Source: a virus
DNA length: 46,933 bases
IMG/VR virus record: IMGVR_UViG_3300032278_000018
Location: 1-46,933 of that record
Direction: 5' to 3' (one strand)
Numbering within the stretch: position 1 is the stretch's first letter; each line of letters opens with the position of its first letter. Below, piece by piece: positions 7,701 through 15,817 of this stretch. Position numbers and translations under genes: made by a program. The notes under the pieces are model-generated. The model was given only the letters and a program-made list of their open reading frames with translations, made no database searches and was not told the DNA's origin.

Positions 7701-9989
7701 CTAGGCTTCTGCTTTTCCGCCCACAGGTTTAACCATTTGTTTTTGTAATGCAAGTTGATCGTTCAACCTGGCGTCATAAAGTTCTGAAGCTTTCTTGACA
7801 GTACCCTCTGCATCTTTCAGGCCTGTCTTAAATTTTTCTACCTCTAGTCTCTTCTTCGCATGAACCTCTTCACGCTCAACAGTCTGGAGATCCCCCTTAA
7901 GTTTTTTAATCTCTTCTTGAGCCCCCTGTAATTCTTGTTGTAACTGTTGCACAAGTGCCGTCCTTTGTAATACACCCTCAGTATCCACAACCTCAGTCTT
8001 CTTAAGAACTTCAATTTGATCAATAAGACCAGCTTGATACATTTGCATATAGACCTCAAGTTGTGCCCATCTATTAGACGGCATAGTCGATCCTGCAACT
8101 GGTACAATATCGTATTTCCCGACACTGACATCATGAACTTTTCCAATCTCTTGATTGGTAAACTCATCGTAGAGTGGGATATTAACTCCCGTTTCCCTTA
8201 CTGTCCCATCTGGTTGTACAAGCCTTATGATCTTTTCTTCCGTATGGATCTGCTGCATCATAGGTACTGCCACTTTAAACATTTGCTTGAGGAAATGTTC
8301 CACATCTGCCTGTCTAGACTTAGATCTTCTTTGCCCATATTCGTCAATAGCAACCGTCCCTCTAAATGTTTGAGGAGCATTCTCTGAAGCCCCCATCATA
8401 ATGTCATGAACACCAAAACCATACTCAAGATCGAATTTAGCATCCTTCTCATTCTTATATAGTTCATTAGGTAGAGGAACTGGCCCAGCAACAACTGGCT
8501 GACCAACCTCAGCATCAAACTCGATAACAGAAGTTCCCGCTCTCCCCCACTCCTCTTCCACCTGTTTTTTATTAACAGAGCCTCTTGGAATGAGAAGTTT
8601 CACATTCGTAGAAGTAGAAGCATGTGCGATAATAAGAGAGCGGATTTTATTAATATATATCTGAAGAGGTTTATATATCATAACATCGCTAAGAGGATAA
8701 GGATTTCTATTATGAACATTTGTTAATGGTACTATCGGATAATCTTCGCACGGAAGCTCTCTAACATACATCAACTTGGTACCGACAGAAGCAATCACCC
8801 TTATTCTAGCTTCTTTGATACTGTTGACAAGAATCTTATCACGATCCACTAACTCACCTTTGCTGGTAAGCTGAAATACTACAGTTGAACCTGGAATAGC
8901 ACTGTTATCACCTTCCTCACTTCCAGAAGCCATACTTGGAGGGGGTTGTATTGGTTGGCCAGTCTGAGGATCTGTAACAGCTTCGGGCTGAGTCATATGA
9001 ATGATTGATCCAAATTCCTCAATAATCTGCCCAATCTCATATATACCCTCTGGTTCGGTTACGTATGTTTCAGTACCATCAGCCTTCTGGATGACAATAG
9101 CCTGCTGCGCTCGATACTCTTCATATTCCTTTTTATCATACGTAACATCATATCCAGTATCAGGTTCAAAAATATGGTATCGTTTATTAATAACTCGTGT
9201 ATACCGCTCAATATATTCCCTCTTCTTGTGGTGCATATCTTGAAGATCTTCTAGAAACACCTCTCCCTGCGTAGCTTTTAAATCTGTAGATGGATAATGT
9301 GTCATATTTGATTCTTCAGCAGATCTGATGACATTTTCATAATCTTTATATGTTTTCATGGCCTGCTCATCAGTCATAAGCTTTACAATCAAAATATGAG
9401 CAGAATCACTAAAATACGTATCCCGAGAGTTTGGATCTACATATACATCAAGAGGATATACATTTTTTATATAAACCTCTCCTTTTCCCATATCGGCATG
9501 GGGGTCTTGATAAACTAACCCATATCCCATGCCACCGACATAATAATCATCAATAATAGTCTTAAGATGCTCATCGCCATTAGAAACCTCCCAAAGCCAT
9601 TGAGCAAGATCAGCAAATATCTTAGAAGTCCTTCTATCGGAATCTTCTCGTCCAGTTGATCTAAATTGTGGTTTATTAAATGTTAGGAGTGCTTTTGCTG
9701 TTTCTACAATAGGATGTATACGATTTACTACAATCGGAGCCTGCCCCCTCTTCCTGAGTTGGGCAACTTGCTCTGTAGTCCACTGAACACCTGATCTAAA
9801 TTGCTGGCTCTCTTTAAATTGTTGTGCCCACTCTTCTCTGTGACGCTTATACTCCTCAAAGACCTCTAAAGACTCCTGAACCTCTTTATGTATCTTCTTT
9901 TGTCCTGGGCCACCTTCTGTAATAGTTTTTAGCACATCCTTAGGATCGCTAGCCATCCTCTCCTCAAGACCCGATTTATATTGCGGCAC
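7701..9989 (-). CDS. portal protein, P22-like
   Basis: The 762-residue protein has the length and order of P22-type portals. It starts with a helical N-terminus with EEYKRHREEWAQQFKESQQF, then GVQWTTEQVAQLRKRGQAPI and VVNRIHPIVETAKALLTFNK, the signature region of this family. After that come GGMGYGLVYQDPHAD and VYPLDVYVDPNSRD, a clip/wing region, and a long C-terminal coiled-coil barrel-like helix (about residues 660-745, Glu/Lys/Gln-rich). It forms the dodecameric DNA channel at one capsid vertex and docks the terminase. It is encoded just downstream of the large terminase gene and upstream of the scaffold, as expected. Confidence 0.9.
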   Translation of the reverse strand: MPQYKSGLEERMASDPKDVLKTITEGGPGQKKIHKEVQESLEVFEEYKRHREEWAQQFKESQQFRSGVQWTTEQVAQLRKRGQAPIVVNRIHPIVETAKALLTFNKPQFRSTGREDSDRRTSKIFADLAQWLWEVSNGDEHLKTIIDDYYVGGMGYGLVYQDPHADMGKGEVYIKNVYPLDVYVDPNSRDTYFSDSAHILIVKLMTDEQAMKTYKDYENVIRSAEESNMTHYPSTDLKATQGEVFLEDLQDMHHKKREYIERYTRVINKRYHIFEPDTGYDVTYDKKEYEEYRAQQAIVIQKADGTETYVTEPEGIYEIGQIIEEFGSIIHMTQPEAVTDPQTGQPIQPPPSMASGSEEGDNSAIPGSTVVFQLTSKGELVDRDKILVNSIKEARIRVIASVGTKLMYVRELPCEDYPIVPLTNVHNRNPYPLSDVMIYKPLQIYINKIRSLIIAHASTSTNVKLLIPRGSVNKKQVEEEWGRAGTSVIEFDAEVGQPVVAGPVPLPNELYKNEKDAKFDLEYGFGVHDIMMGASENAPQTFRGTVAIDEYGQRRSKSRQADVEHFLKQMFKVAVPMMQQIHTEEKIIRLVQPDGTVRETGVNIPLYDEFTNQEIGKVHDVSVGKYDIVPVAGSTMPSNRWAQLEVYMQMYQAGLIDQIEVLKKTEVVDTEGVLQRTALVQQLQQELQGAQEEIKKLKGDLQTVEREEVHAKKRLEVEKFKTGLKDAEGTVKKASELYDARLNDQLALQKQMVKPVGGKAEA

Positions 9990-10011
9990 TTATTAAGTTC
10001 CCATCATTTTA

Positions 10012-11502
10012 CTAAAGAATTGCCCAATCGTACAATTTCTCATTTGTATGCCCAGACTTGGTGGCTGGAGACGTGTTTTGTGAGGTGATGTGAGGCTTAT
10101 AAGCCCCCTTCATCGCATAATATAGTCCATCCAGCAAGTCATCATGTTTACCACGAGGATACAGTAAAAGTTCCCCAACAAGACTATCCATGTCCTTTTT
10201 TATCCAAACCTTCTTCTGAACAAAGAATGGCTGCATACTTTCAAGCCTGACACTCTTCTGAGTCCTCGGATTGTTCTTTAACTCTATTCCTGGTATAAAT
10301 ATTCCTAATTCTTCACTCTTTGTACGTAAATAGTCCCTTAACATCTCTTGATACCCTACAGTCTCGATCCTAGTCTTCATAGGATTGTATCGTCTCCAAT
10401 AAGCGATAACATTATCAGCAAGTTCCATAGGTTTGACTCTGTGGCGGTAAAAAGGTAAAATATAGCGATTATTATTAGTATCAACAGCAACAGGCACAAT
10501 TGTCGAATAATCAGCATGCTGCTTGGTACTTGAAGCTGGATCTACCCCCATAAACACGAATACTGGGATATCTCCCTCATATGGGTAAGTCATTCTAAGC
10601 GTCATTAGCTCAGAATCCTCATTAGGCAACAAATGCCCATCATAATACTGAATATCGTCCTCTTTGAACATTTGCTCCTCATCTCCCACGATCTGGCACA
10701 TATATTCTCTGTAAAACATGGAAACACGCCCAATAGACTCTAAATCTCCCTTTTCAGACAATAATTTCTTTTTTGACCATACTTCTGGCCACAAAACATC
10801 CTCACCATCATCAGACATAGCCTGATAGTGCTTTGTTGTCCACCCACCCATCTGCGGTAGAGTCTCAACAATGCATCTTTGGTGCTGGGGAGTTCCAATA
10901 ACAAGTATCCTTCCCTTCATTGCATCAAGACCAGGAAGAACCTGAGTCATGAGCCATTTCAGGTTTTGCTCCATAGCTTCGTCTGTTTTCGTATTATTGA
11001 TGTCTTCGGGATCATCCACGATAAATAACGTAGGTCTTTGATCACCATGCTTCAAACCAATGACCTGTTGACCAGTACCACGTGTGGTGATAAGAGTACC
11101 ATCCTTTAACACAACCTCATATTTCGTCCATGCCCTTGCAGTATGAGACCCCCAATAACCAAAAATAGCTCTAAAGCGCTTAGAATACTCAAGAACATTC
11201 TTAATTGTATCAAGAAGTCGAACAGCATGCCCTAATGTCTTGGAGGAAAGAACAACTAATTTGGGCCCCTCATCAAAGCATATATGAAAGAGAGGAAACA
11301 CACACGCACCAATGGAGGACTTGGCGTGATGACGAGGAGCCACTATACAAATCTTTTTATTATCAGAATCTCCCATTAACTCATAAAGCTCATGATGGAA
11401 AGTAGCAGACGGTGCTGTAAACATACCAGGCATCGTAGCCTTCCCAAACAGACCCATGTCATTTTTTAGCTTATTACGTATCTGTGTTAAAGATTCTTTC
11501 AA
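10012..11502 (-). CDS. terL: terminase large subunit (DNA-packaging ATPase and nuclease)
   Basis: The 496-residue protein has an N-terminal ATPase: a Walker A-like motif APRHHAKSS (residues 55-63), Walker B LFIVDDPED (159-167) and a coupling motif VIGTP (201-205). The C-terminal RNase H-fold nuclease is marked by VDPASS with D321, by E380 in RIETVG, and by HDDLLD with D454/D455/D458. All key acidic residues are present, so both ATP-driven translocation and headful or site-specific cutting should work. It overlaps no neighbour and lies 10 bases after the small-subunit candidate. Confidence 0.95.
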   Translation of the reverse strand: MKESLTQIRNKLKNDMGLFGKATMPGMFTAPSATFHHELYELMGDSDNKKICIVAPRHHAKSSIGACVFPLFHICFDEGPKLVVLSSKTLGHAVRLLDTIKNVLEYSKRFRAIFGYWGSHTARAWTKYEVVLKDGTLITTRGTGQQVIGLKHGDQRPTLFIVDDPEDINNTKTDEAMEQNLKWLMTQVLPGLDAMKGRILVIGTPQHQRCIVETLPQMGGWTTKHYQAMSDDGEDVLWPEVWSKKKLLSEKGDLESIGRVSMFYREYMCQIVGDEEQMFKEDDIQYYDGHLLPNEDSELMTLRMTYPYEGDIPVFVFMGVDPASSTKQHADYSTIVPVAVDTNNNRYILPFYRHRVKPMELADNVIAYWRRYNPMKTRIETVGYQEMLRDYLRTKSEELGIFIPGIELKNNPRTQKSVRLESMQPFFVQKKVWIKKDMDSLVGELLLYPRGKHDDLLDGLYYAMKGAYKPHITSQNTSPATKSGHTNEKLYDWAIL

Positions 11503-11512
11503 TTGTTAAATC

Positions 11513-12364
11513 TTACGCAAAGATCCCTTTATCCACTTCCTCGTTGACTTGCTCGTCCTTGGTTTTTTCTGTTTTCGTGTTCTCGGCTTTTTTCTGCGGT
11601 ATTTTGCCATTTTTTAGCTCCTTACGATCTTCAGACCCAATAAGCTCTGATATGTCATCAATTTCAGTCCCATAAAGAGCATCTATCTCCATATTGTTTG
11701 GTTTTTGATATTTTGCCCCTATTCCCATGATTTCTTTCAAATTTTCAGCCACACGAGTGATATTTCCTGGATCTCCCTTCTTTTCAGCCAAATCAGCTGC
11801 CTTCATGAATAAATCATAGACTGTTTGATGGGTTATCCCATATTCAGCTAATTCTTTATCTAATTCCTGATCCACTATCTCTTTTATGTATTTCTTCTTA
11901 AGAAGTGTTCTGGCAGTGGCAACTGGGTTTTTTTCATTCTTGGAGTAAATTTGTCCAAGGAGTCCATAATCGACTGAACCTCCAAGAAACATCTTGACAT
12001 ATGCTTTTGCAAATCGCTTATATCTTCCTGTATTCTTTTTTTGCTCCCACCATGGTTTTGGGCTAACGCATGAGAAGTTTCCTGTTTCTTTGTGTTTAAG
12101 GTATTCAAGCTTTCCATGTTTGCTGGCGAATTGACTTCCAAACGGGAAAACGATGTAATCACTCCGTTTGGTAACTCCTCTTTTGAGGCAGACAGACACG
12201 TAACCGTCATCGGAGAGGCCAAAATCGCCTTTTGCACAGTTTTTCCATCCTTTGTACTCGATTCCGAGCTTATCAGCTTCTGCTTTGTCGTAGATGAAGT
12301 ACTCTTGGTGGTAGTAGCCCCACTTTTTGCCCTTTTTGACATGTTTTCTGATGATTTTGTCCAT
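11513..12364 (-). CDS. terS: probable terminase small subunit
   Basis: The 283-residue protein immediately precedes terL. Residues about 1-110 are Lys/Tyr/Trp-rich and unfamiliar. Residues 120-220 look like a terminase small subunit core: ATARTLLKKKYIKEIVDQEL, a 'GIT--TVYDLFMKAADLAEKKGD' helix pair and RVAENLKEIMGI. The C-terminus is a charged tail (KKAENTKTEKTKDEQVNE). The start is fixed by an in-frame stop directly before the ATG; only a distant GGGG is available as ribosome site. The extra N-terminal domain is unusual for this family. It would recognise phage DNA and load it on the large subunit. Confidence 0.7.
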   Translation of the reverse strand: MDKIIRKHVKKGKKWGYYHQEYFIYDKAEADKLGIEYKGWKNCAKGDFGLSDDGYVSVCLKRGVTKRSDYIVFPFGSQFASKHGKLEYLKHKETGNFSCVSPKPWWEQKKNTGRYKRFAKAYVKMFLGGSVDYGLLGQIYSKNEKNPVATARTLLKKKYIKEIVDQELDKELAEYGITHQTVYDLFMKAADLAEKKGDPGNITRVAENLKEIMGIGAKYQKPNNMEIDALYGTEIDDISELIGSEDRKELKNGKIPQKKAENTKTEKTKDEQVNEEVDKGIFA

Positions 12365-12386
12365 TTATCGCGGTTTTCCCCAGTTT

Positions 12387-12611
12387 TCATAACTCAATAA
12401 CCTCATAACCCTTAGGTAAGTTCCTAACCAGTACTATATCTAGATCCTTATAAAAGTCCTTATCATCATACTTATCCATACTTACCCTCTTTATGCACAT
12501 ATCCCCAAGGATATGTGCTGTACTAAGTCCCTTCTTAGTAAGAGTCTTAGTATTAGTACTAGATCTAGTCCTCATCCAAGACGATATCAAGTTCTTCATA
12601 GACATTTCCAC
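12387..12611 (-). CDS. small protein of unknown function
   Basis: The reading frame is open from a GTG at 12611 to the TGA at 12387, giving 74 residues. An internal ATG at 12575, overlapping the last codons of the zinc-ribbon gene upstream, would give 62 residues starting MRTRSSTN and may be the true start. No strong ribosome site decides between them. The N-terminal part is Ser/Thr/Lys-rich, and the C-terminal part (DFYKDLDIVLVRNLPKGYEV) looks folded. It lies at the start of the packaging operon, before terS. No family was recognised. Confidence 0.5.
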   Translation of the reverse strand: MEMSMKNLISSWMRTRSSTNTKTLTKKGLSTAHILGDMCIKRVSMDKYDDKDFYKDLDIVLVRNLPKGYEVIEL

Positions 12612-12771
12612 ATGTTGTACATTTCAATATTTGGCTGGATTCCTTACTATGGCCATTCTTTTCCTTTTTCCTCGGAGATACCCAGATTTCCCTGGTAAGA
12701 AATAGATTACATTCATGGCAGAGAGGTGTAGGCCTATCTAATGATTCTACTTCTTGTATGGATAGTTCCAT
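12565..12771 (-). CDS. zinc-ribbon small protein
   Basis: The 68-residue product contains two cysteine pairs, CHEC (residues 18-21) and CTTC (51-54), separated by about 30 residues with basic and aromatic positions. This is the layout of a zinc ribbon. Such small proteins are often transcription or late-expression factors, but no function can be assigned. It is the first gene of the leftward packaging/head block, next to the divergent intergenic region, so a regulatory job is plausible. Its ribosome site is weak (GCGGGAT). Acidic residues dominate the C-terminus (EELDIVLDED). Confidence 0.6.
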   Translation of the reverse strand: MELSIQEVESLDRPTPLCHECNLFLTREIWVSPRKKEKNGHSKESSQILKCTTCGNVYEELDIVLDED

Positions 12772-12980
12772 ATACTATAATATCCCGCAATATAGACTAA
12801 AGTTCCTAAAGAAATACTTTAAAGTCAAGTTATTTTTTAAAAATTATCCTGTTAATGTGAGTGTGAGGTATATCTATACCCTAACCCCCTCGGATAATGG
12901 GTGCTGGGCTTGAATTTAGTTGAGAAATCGGCTCAGTACCATCAATAATCAGACTCAACATACGTAAAGGAGACATATCA
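12772..12980. promoter_or_regulatory. divergent intergenic region between late-left and early genes
   Basis: About 209 bases separate the start of the leftward packaging block from the rightward early block, so both promoters must lie here or the blocks are reached by read-through. It is A+T-rich on the left. It contains a TTGACT on the minus strand near 12830 without a well-spaced consensus -10, and a dyad at 12867-12880. The plus-strand gene is preceded by AAAGGAG. No confident sigma-70 promoter could be drawn. Confidence 0.45.
12867..12880. promoter_or_regulatory. short dyad, possible operator
   Basis: The inverted repeat GGTATA-TC-TATACC lies midway between the divergent gene blocks. A 6-bp arm with a 2-base centre is too tight for a stable RNA hairpin but fits a dimeric DNA-binding protein site. 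No repressor gene is recognisable in the window, so the partner would be a phage protein of unknown type or a host regulator. Confidence 0.3.
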
Positions 12981-13319
12981 ATGTCTATATTCAATCAGAA
13001 TGATGCCGATTCCACAACTAACTCCAACCCAAGCCCTGAACCAACCACAACCATTAGTTATGATATGTATGGTGGTGAGGCTGGTTCATTGGAGCCTGTT
13101 GAAGATCTAAGTGAAGCCACCTTGGTAACAGTACCGAGGCGTAACAATGACCGTGATAAGGAATTGTCTGAGCAACAGGCTCTGGCGGTCAAGGAGTTCA
13201 TCGGTTTCAAGGGTAATGTATCAGCCTCAGACTCAGGCAAGTCTTGGAACATCTACAGGTCAAGTGACGGTAGTGGTTACAAGCACGAGTTGGTGATACC
13301 AGCTCCTACCTCAGCCTGA
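12981..13319 (+). CDS. first early gene, unknown acidic protein
   Basis: The 112-residue product starts MSIFNQNDADS and has a Ser/Thr/Pro/Asn-rich N-terminal third that looks disordered. A more ordered C-terminal part follows (ELSEQQALAVKEFIGFKG, then KSWNIYRSSDGSGYKHELVI). The ATG has a good AAAGGAG site. It is the promoter-proximal gene of the rightward block, the position where phages usually place host-takeover proteins. No family was recognised. It is followed by two RNA hairpins rather than by a coupled gene, which sets it apart from the dense cluster downstream. Confidence 0.7.
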   Translation: MSIFNQNDADSTTNSNPSPEPTTTISYDMYGGEAGSLEPVEDLSEATLVTVPRRNNDRDKELSEQQALAVKEFIGFKGNVSASDSGKSWNIYRSSDGSGYKHELVIPAPTSA

Positions 13320-13340
13320 TCTGAGACTGATACTACGTCA

Positions 13341-13375
13341 ATGGAAGGTTAGTGCACCCAGCATTAGCCTTTCAT
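13341..13375 (+). promoter_or_regulatory. mRNA hairpin after the first early gene
   Basis: A 15-bp stem (13341-13355 with 13361-13375, three or so G-U pairs) closes a 5-base loop ACCCA. No T run follows it on the plus strand, so it is not a standard intrinsic terminator. The preserved pairing through wobble pairs suggests that it acts as RNA, for example as a processing or stability element. Confidence 0.5.
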
Positions 13376-13399
13376 ATCCACTCACATAAAAAAGGGTTA

Positions 13400-13461
13400 T
13401 ACTGCACACAGGTTGGGAACTGGGAGAGAACAGTATTCAACTCCCAATCTGTTGTGTAGTA
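13400..13461 (+). promoter_or_regulatory. long 5'-leader hairpin before the 13485 gene
   Basis: Bases 13400-13418 pair with 13442-13461 over 19 bp with a single bulged T at 13452 and two G-U pairs. Within the 23-base interior, ACTG (13419-13422) can pair with CAGT (13431-13434). It ends about 24 bases before the next start codon and has no T run. Its length and internal-loop layout resemble RNase III processing hairpins known from phage T7 early mRNA; that function is inference. Confidence 0.6.
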
Positions 13462-13484
13462 CTTAATTAAAGGACACTATCACT

Positions 13485-13817
13485 ATGAAGTACACAAGAG
13501 ACGGATGGAAACAGTTACAGCAAGAGACACAGACAGATAGGACAGCTCTATTCTTAGAACAGGTACTTGTACCAGTAGGGCAACAGATGTTTAGAGAGAT
13601 ACTGGATAAAAACAAGAAGGATACAAAAAAGATAGAGTCCAGCGTCTTTAATCGTAGAAGTAGAAAAGTAAACATAAGCTCAGTATTTAAAGCATTAAGT
13701 AAGACACCAAATGAGCTTAAATCAGACACTGTACTTAGAGAGTCAGTTAGACTGTATTATCAAGGACTTAGACTGAGAAGGTTGCTGCAAACTTGCAGTT
13801 TGCTACAAAGGAGCTAA
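13485..13817 (+). CDS. unknown basic early protein
   Basis: The 110-residue protein is helical and basic (KKDTKKIESSVFNRRSRKV; C-terminal RLYYQGLRLRRLLQTC). It has no recognised motif. The leader carries a 19-bp hairpin and an AAAGGAC purine site some 10 bases before the ATG. Its stop codon lies inside the ribosome site-to-start region of the next gene (GGAGCTAATATG), so the two are probably co-translated. Possible nucleic-acid binding is suggested only by its charge. Confidence 0.65.
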   Translation: MKYTRDGWKQLQQETQTDRTALFLEQVLVPVGQQMFREILDKNKKDTKKIESSVFNRRSRKVNISSVFKALSKTPNELKSDTVLRESVRLYYQGLRLRRLLQTCSLLQRS

Positions 13818-13818
13818 T

Positions 13819-13953
13819 ATGCCTAATAAGAAGGCTAAGCATAGAAAACAAGAGCGAGTAGAGAAAGATCAGTACCTTAATAAACACGGTAGGACACCAG
13901 CCCAGATCAAACGTAAATTAGAACGTAACAAGCAAAAAAGGGGACAATTATGA
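13819..13953 (+). CDS. very basic 44-residue protein
   Basis: The frame runs from ATG 13819, preceded by AAAGGAG, to TGA 13953. It gives a 44-residue, Lys/Arg-rich product (MPNKKAKHRKQERVEKDQY, then GRTPAQIKRKLERNKQKRG). The TGA overlaps the next ATG (ATGA). With about a third basic residues and no hydrophobic core, it could bind RNA or DNA; nothing more can be said. Coupling on both sides and a strong ribosome site support that it is real. Confidence 0.6.
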   Translation: MPNKKAKHRKQERVEKDQYLNKHGRTPAQIKRKLERNKQKRGQL

Positions 13954-14348
13954 GTATTGCAGAGAAAATACGTAAGACTAAAATAGATAGAGATCACGAA
14001 CTAAATAATGGTAATTATGCTATAACTAAATGGTTAGATAAGTCAGATCTACCCTGGTTAAGAGCTGAAGAAGCAAGGCTAACTAAGAAGAACTGGGATG
14101 TTGTTATTGAAAAGAAAGAAGGATCTCATAGATTGTTTGTAAATAGCAAGAATAACAAAGTCAAAGACTACACACTAAAAGAAAAGAAGGTAACTCTTAC
14201 TATTTATGAAGGCTCAGATCTGTATGAGTTAAGAGCTTGGCCTGAAAGCTTTGATATAATAGGTGACTCAGGATGGAGTGAAGTTGTTATAGCTGGTAAA
14301 GACTTTGAAAAGCCAGTATACACAAGGAGAGTTCAGGATGTACAGTAA
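13950..14348 (+). CDS. unknown early protein
   Basis: The 132-residue product has a helical, charged N-terminal half (KWLDKSDLPWLRAEEARLTK) and a beta-rich C-terminal half (VTLTIYEGSDLYELRAWPES). The latter partly resembles the 'AWPES' segment seen again as QWPESQ in the gene at 14932-15477, so the two may share a small domain. It starts on an ATGA overlap with an AGGGGAC ribosome site. No named family was recognised. Confidence 0.65.
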   Translation: MSIAEKIRKTKIDRDHELNNGNYAITKWLDKSDLPWLRAEEARLTKKNWDVVIEKKEGSHRLFVNSKNNKVKDYTLKEKKVTLTIYEGSDLYELRAWPESFDIIGDSGWSEVVIAGKDFEKPVYTRRVQDVQ

Positions 14349-14727
14349 TGTAGCTTTGTATCTTACAATAGATGGACAAAGAAAGTTTGTAGGTAAGCAT
14401 ATTGGGAACACTATTTATCGTGACTTCCCATTTAGTAAGGCCAAGTTAAGAAAAGGTGATGCTTTAGGCTCTGATATAAGATTATTAGAGTATGCAAGGT
14501 ATCATAATGTAGCTGGATTTGTCTTTACAGATCCTAAAAAGAAAGTATCATTAGCAATTTCTATAGATAATCTAGAAAAGCACTACTTTGAGTCTGAAGA
14601 GAATCCTAAAGAGGGAAGACAATTCAGAGTTAATATGGAGCATTTAAAGAAAATCAAGCATATTAAGACAGATTATACTAACTTTGAAAGGGAGATACGA
14701 GATGGAGTCACGTACGAAAGAAGTTAA
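14338..14727 (+). CDS. unknown early protein
   Basis: The chosen start is ATG 14338 (129 residues, MYSNVALYLTIDGQRKFVGK) because AAGGAGA lies 7 bases upstream. An earlier in-frame ATG at 14305 lies deep inside the previous gene without a ribosome site. The protein is mixed alpha/beta and basic, with no cysteines and no membrane segment. It overlaps both neighbours slightly, as is usual in this cluster. No family was recognised. Confidence 0.65.
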   Translation: MYSNVALYLTIDGQRKFVGKHIGNTIYRDFPFSKAKLRKGDALGSDIRLLEYARYHNVAGFVFTDPKKKVSLAISIDNLEKHYFESEENPKEGRQFRVNMEHLKKIKHIKTDYTNFEREIRDGVTYERS

Positions 14728-14932
14728 ATGTGATAGATGCGATGATACTGGTAAGTATCTACAGGGTAGTGTTATAGGGTTTAATGATGAGACAGAACAA
14801 GAAGAGGAAGAGTTCTGGTGGGAACCTTGTGATTGTATGTATGAAACAGCCCCTACCTTAGCGGAGAATGGAATATATATAGACGATAAAGTCGTCCCAA
14901 AGATCAATAATATTGATAAAGGAAGTGAATAA
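14702..14932 (+). CDS. small DnaJ-type CxxC zinc protein
   Basis: Start ATG 14702 is preferred over 14684 because AAAGGGAGA precedes it. The 76-residue product holds CDRCDDTGKYLQG near the N-terminus and EPCDC after an acidic stretch (EQEEEEFWW). This resembles a single half of the DnaJ cysteine-rich zinc domain (CxxCxGxG), a pattern common in small phage proteins of unknown role. Similar CxxC-D-G-T-G chemistry recurs in the protein at 16427-16927 (CDICDGTGY). One stop base is shared with the next start (TAATG). Confidence 0.65.
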   Translation: MESRTKEVKCDRCDDTGKYLQGSVIGFNDETEQEEEEFWWEPCDCMYETAPTLAENGIYIDDKVVPKINNIDKGSE

Positions 14933-15477
14933 TGATATTAGAGGTAAAGCAGTGGCCTGAGAGCCAAGAAGTTATGGATGACCCTGAATGGTTCTTTATT
15001 GTAGATGGTGGAAAAGAACTAATTCTTGGTGATTCAGCATATGCAAGAATAATAGGTGAAGACTATACAGAAGTTGAAGAGTATGGTAAAGTAATAAGAG
15101 GTACAACAAACTATGTACATCCGTTTACGTGGAGTAGAAAAGGTATTAAAGCAGGTAAATCTAAACCTACTGATTCAACATTCCATAGACTTGCTAAATT
15201 AGAGATTGATGAAAAAGGAGAGATTATTAGTAGGACAGTAGAAGATAAAAAACCACCAATTGACAAGACACATAAAGGTAACAATAAAAGAATATTAAAG
15301 TATATTGATAGTCGAATGGATGAGGGTATCGAAAAGTTTAGACAAGAGATGCCATTAGAGTTCTATACTGTTAATGATATATTGGAAGAAGTAGTAGATG
15401 CTTGTATTTATGCCTCATCCTTATTAATTAAGATAGATGGAGCATATAAACATATATTAAAAGAGGAAAACAAATGA
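14932..15477 (+). CDS. unknown early protein, MazG-like helix possible
   Basis: The 181-residue product has an N-terminal beta region (QWPESQEVMDDPEWFFIVDGG), a basic middle (FTWSRKGIKAGKSKPTDSTF) and a helical C-terminus. The stretch NDILEEVVDACIYASSLLIK has the E-E-x-x-D spacing seen in MazG-type nucleotide pyrophosphohydrolases. The upstream ExxE half of that active site is not evident, so this is a weak hint. Phages often carry MazG-like enzymes that cleave (p)ppGpp or non-standard dNTPs. It is coupled to both neighbours. Confidence 0.6.
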   Translation: MILEVKQWPESQEVMDDPEWFFIVDGGKELILGDSAYARIIGEDYTEVEEYGKVIRGTTNYVHPFTWSRKGIKAGKSKPTDSTFHRLAKLEIDEKGEIISRTVEDKKPPIDKTHKGNNKRILKYIDSRMDEGIEKFRQEMPLEFYTVNDILEEVVDACIYASSLLIKIDGAYKHILKEENK

Positions 15478-15638
15478 ACACATTCATTATGATCGTAATA
15501 GGATTAACTTTGGGGTGGCTGTTTGTTATTATGCATAGATATTTATTATATAGACAAGAAGAACAACTGGAAAGTATTGTTCAAGAAGCAATAATTCAGA
15601 TTAAACGACATCAAAATAACCGTTTTGAAGGATATTAA
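15474..15638 (+). CDS. single-pass small membrane protein
   Basis: The frame from ATG 15474 (ATGA overlap with the preceding stop) to TAA 15638 encodes 54 residues. Residues 3-20 (TFIMIVIGLTLGWLFVIM) form a clear membrane helix, followed by a basic and amphipathic cytoplasmic-type tail (RYLLYRQEEQLESIVQEA). Such early membrane peptides may act in superinfection exclusion or host takeover, but nothing in the sequence proves it. No cysteine or lipobox is present. Confidence 0.6.
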   Translation: MNTFIMIVIGLTLGWLFVIMHRYLLYRQEEQLESIVQEAIIQIKRHQNNRFEGY

Positions 15639-15647
15639 GGAGAAAAT

Positions 15648-15806
15648 ATGCCAAAGAAAACTGGCCCAAAGAAATCTAAACCGACTAAGAAGTTTAAATG
15701 GCCTTATAAAGGATTGTCTGATCCAAAGTATATAAAAGATAAAAACAAGTTATTTGCAGACAATAGAGAGGAATGGTTAAAGTATTTTGGATTATCAGAA
15801 GAATAA
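15648..15806 (+). CDS. 52-residue basic protein
   Basis: ATG 15648 has a strong AAGGAGA site. The 52-residue product is Lys/Pro-rich at the N-terminus (MPKKTGPKKSKPTKKFKWPY) and ends with an acidic, aromatic helix (REEWLKYFGLSEE). It is the last gene before a 388-base non-coding stretch that holds the structured RNA. No family was recognised. A complete frame with its own ribosome site and stop argues against it being an exon interrupted by the RNA. Confidence 0.55.
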   Translation: MPKKTGPKKSKPTKKFKWPYKGLSDPKYIKDKNKLFADNREEWLKYFGLSEE

Positions 15807-15817
15807 ATAGACACTTT

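Noticed and set aside
11884-12390. 168-residue minus-strand frame starting on an ATGA overlap before terS
   Set aside because: It is in a shadow frame over terS with Ser/Thr/Lys-rich low-quality composition, while the terS frame has the ordered, aromatic-containing sequence.
12831-12836. TTGACT as a sigma-70 -35 box on the minus strand
   Set aside because: No acceptable -10 hexamer lies 16-18 bases downstream; the nearest TATATT is 28 bases away.
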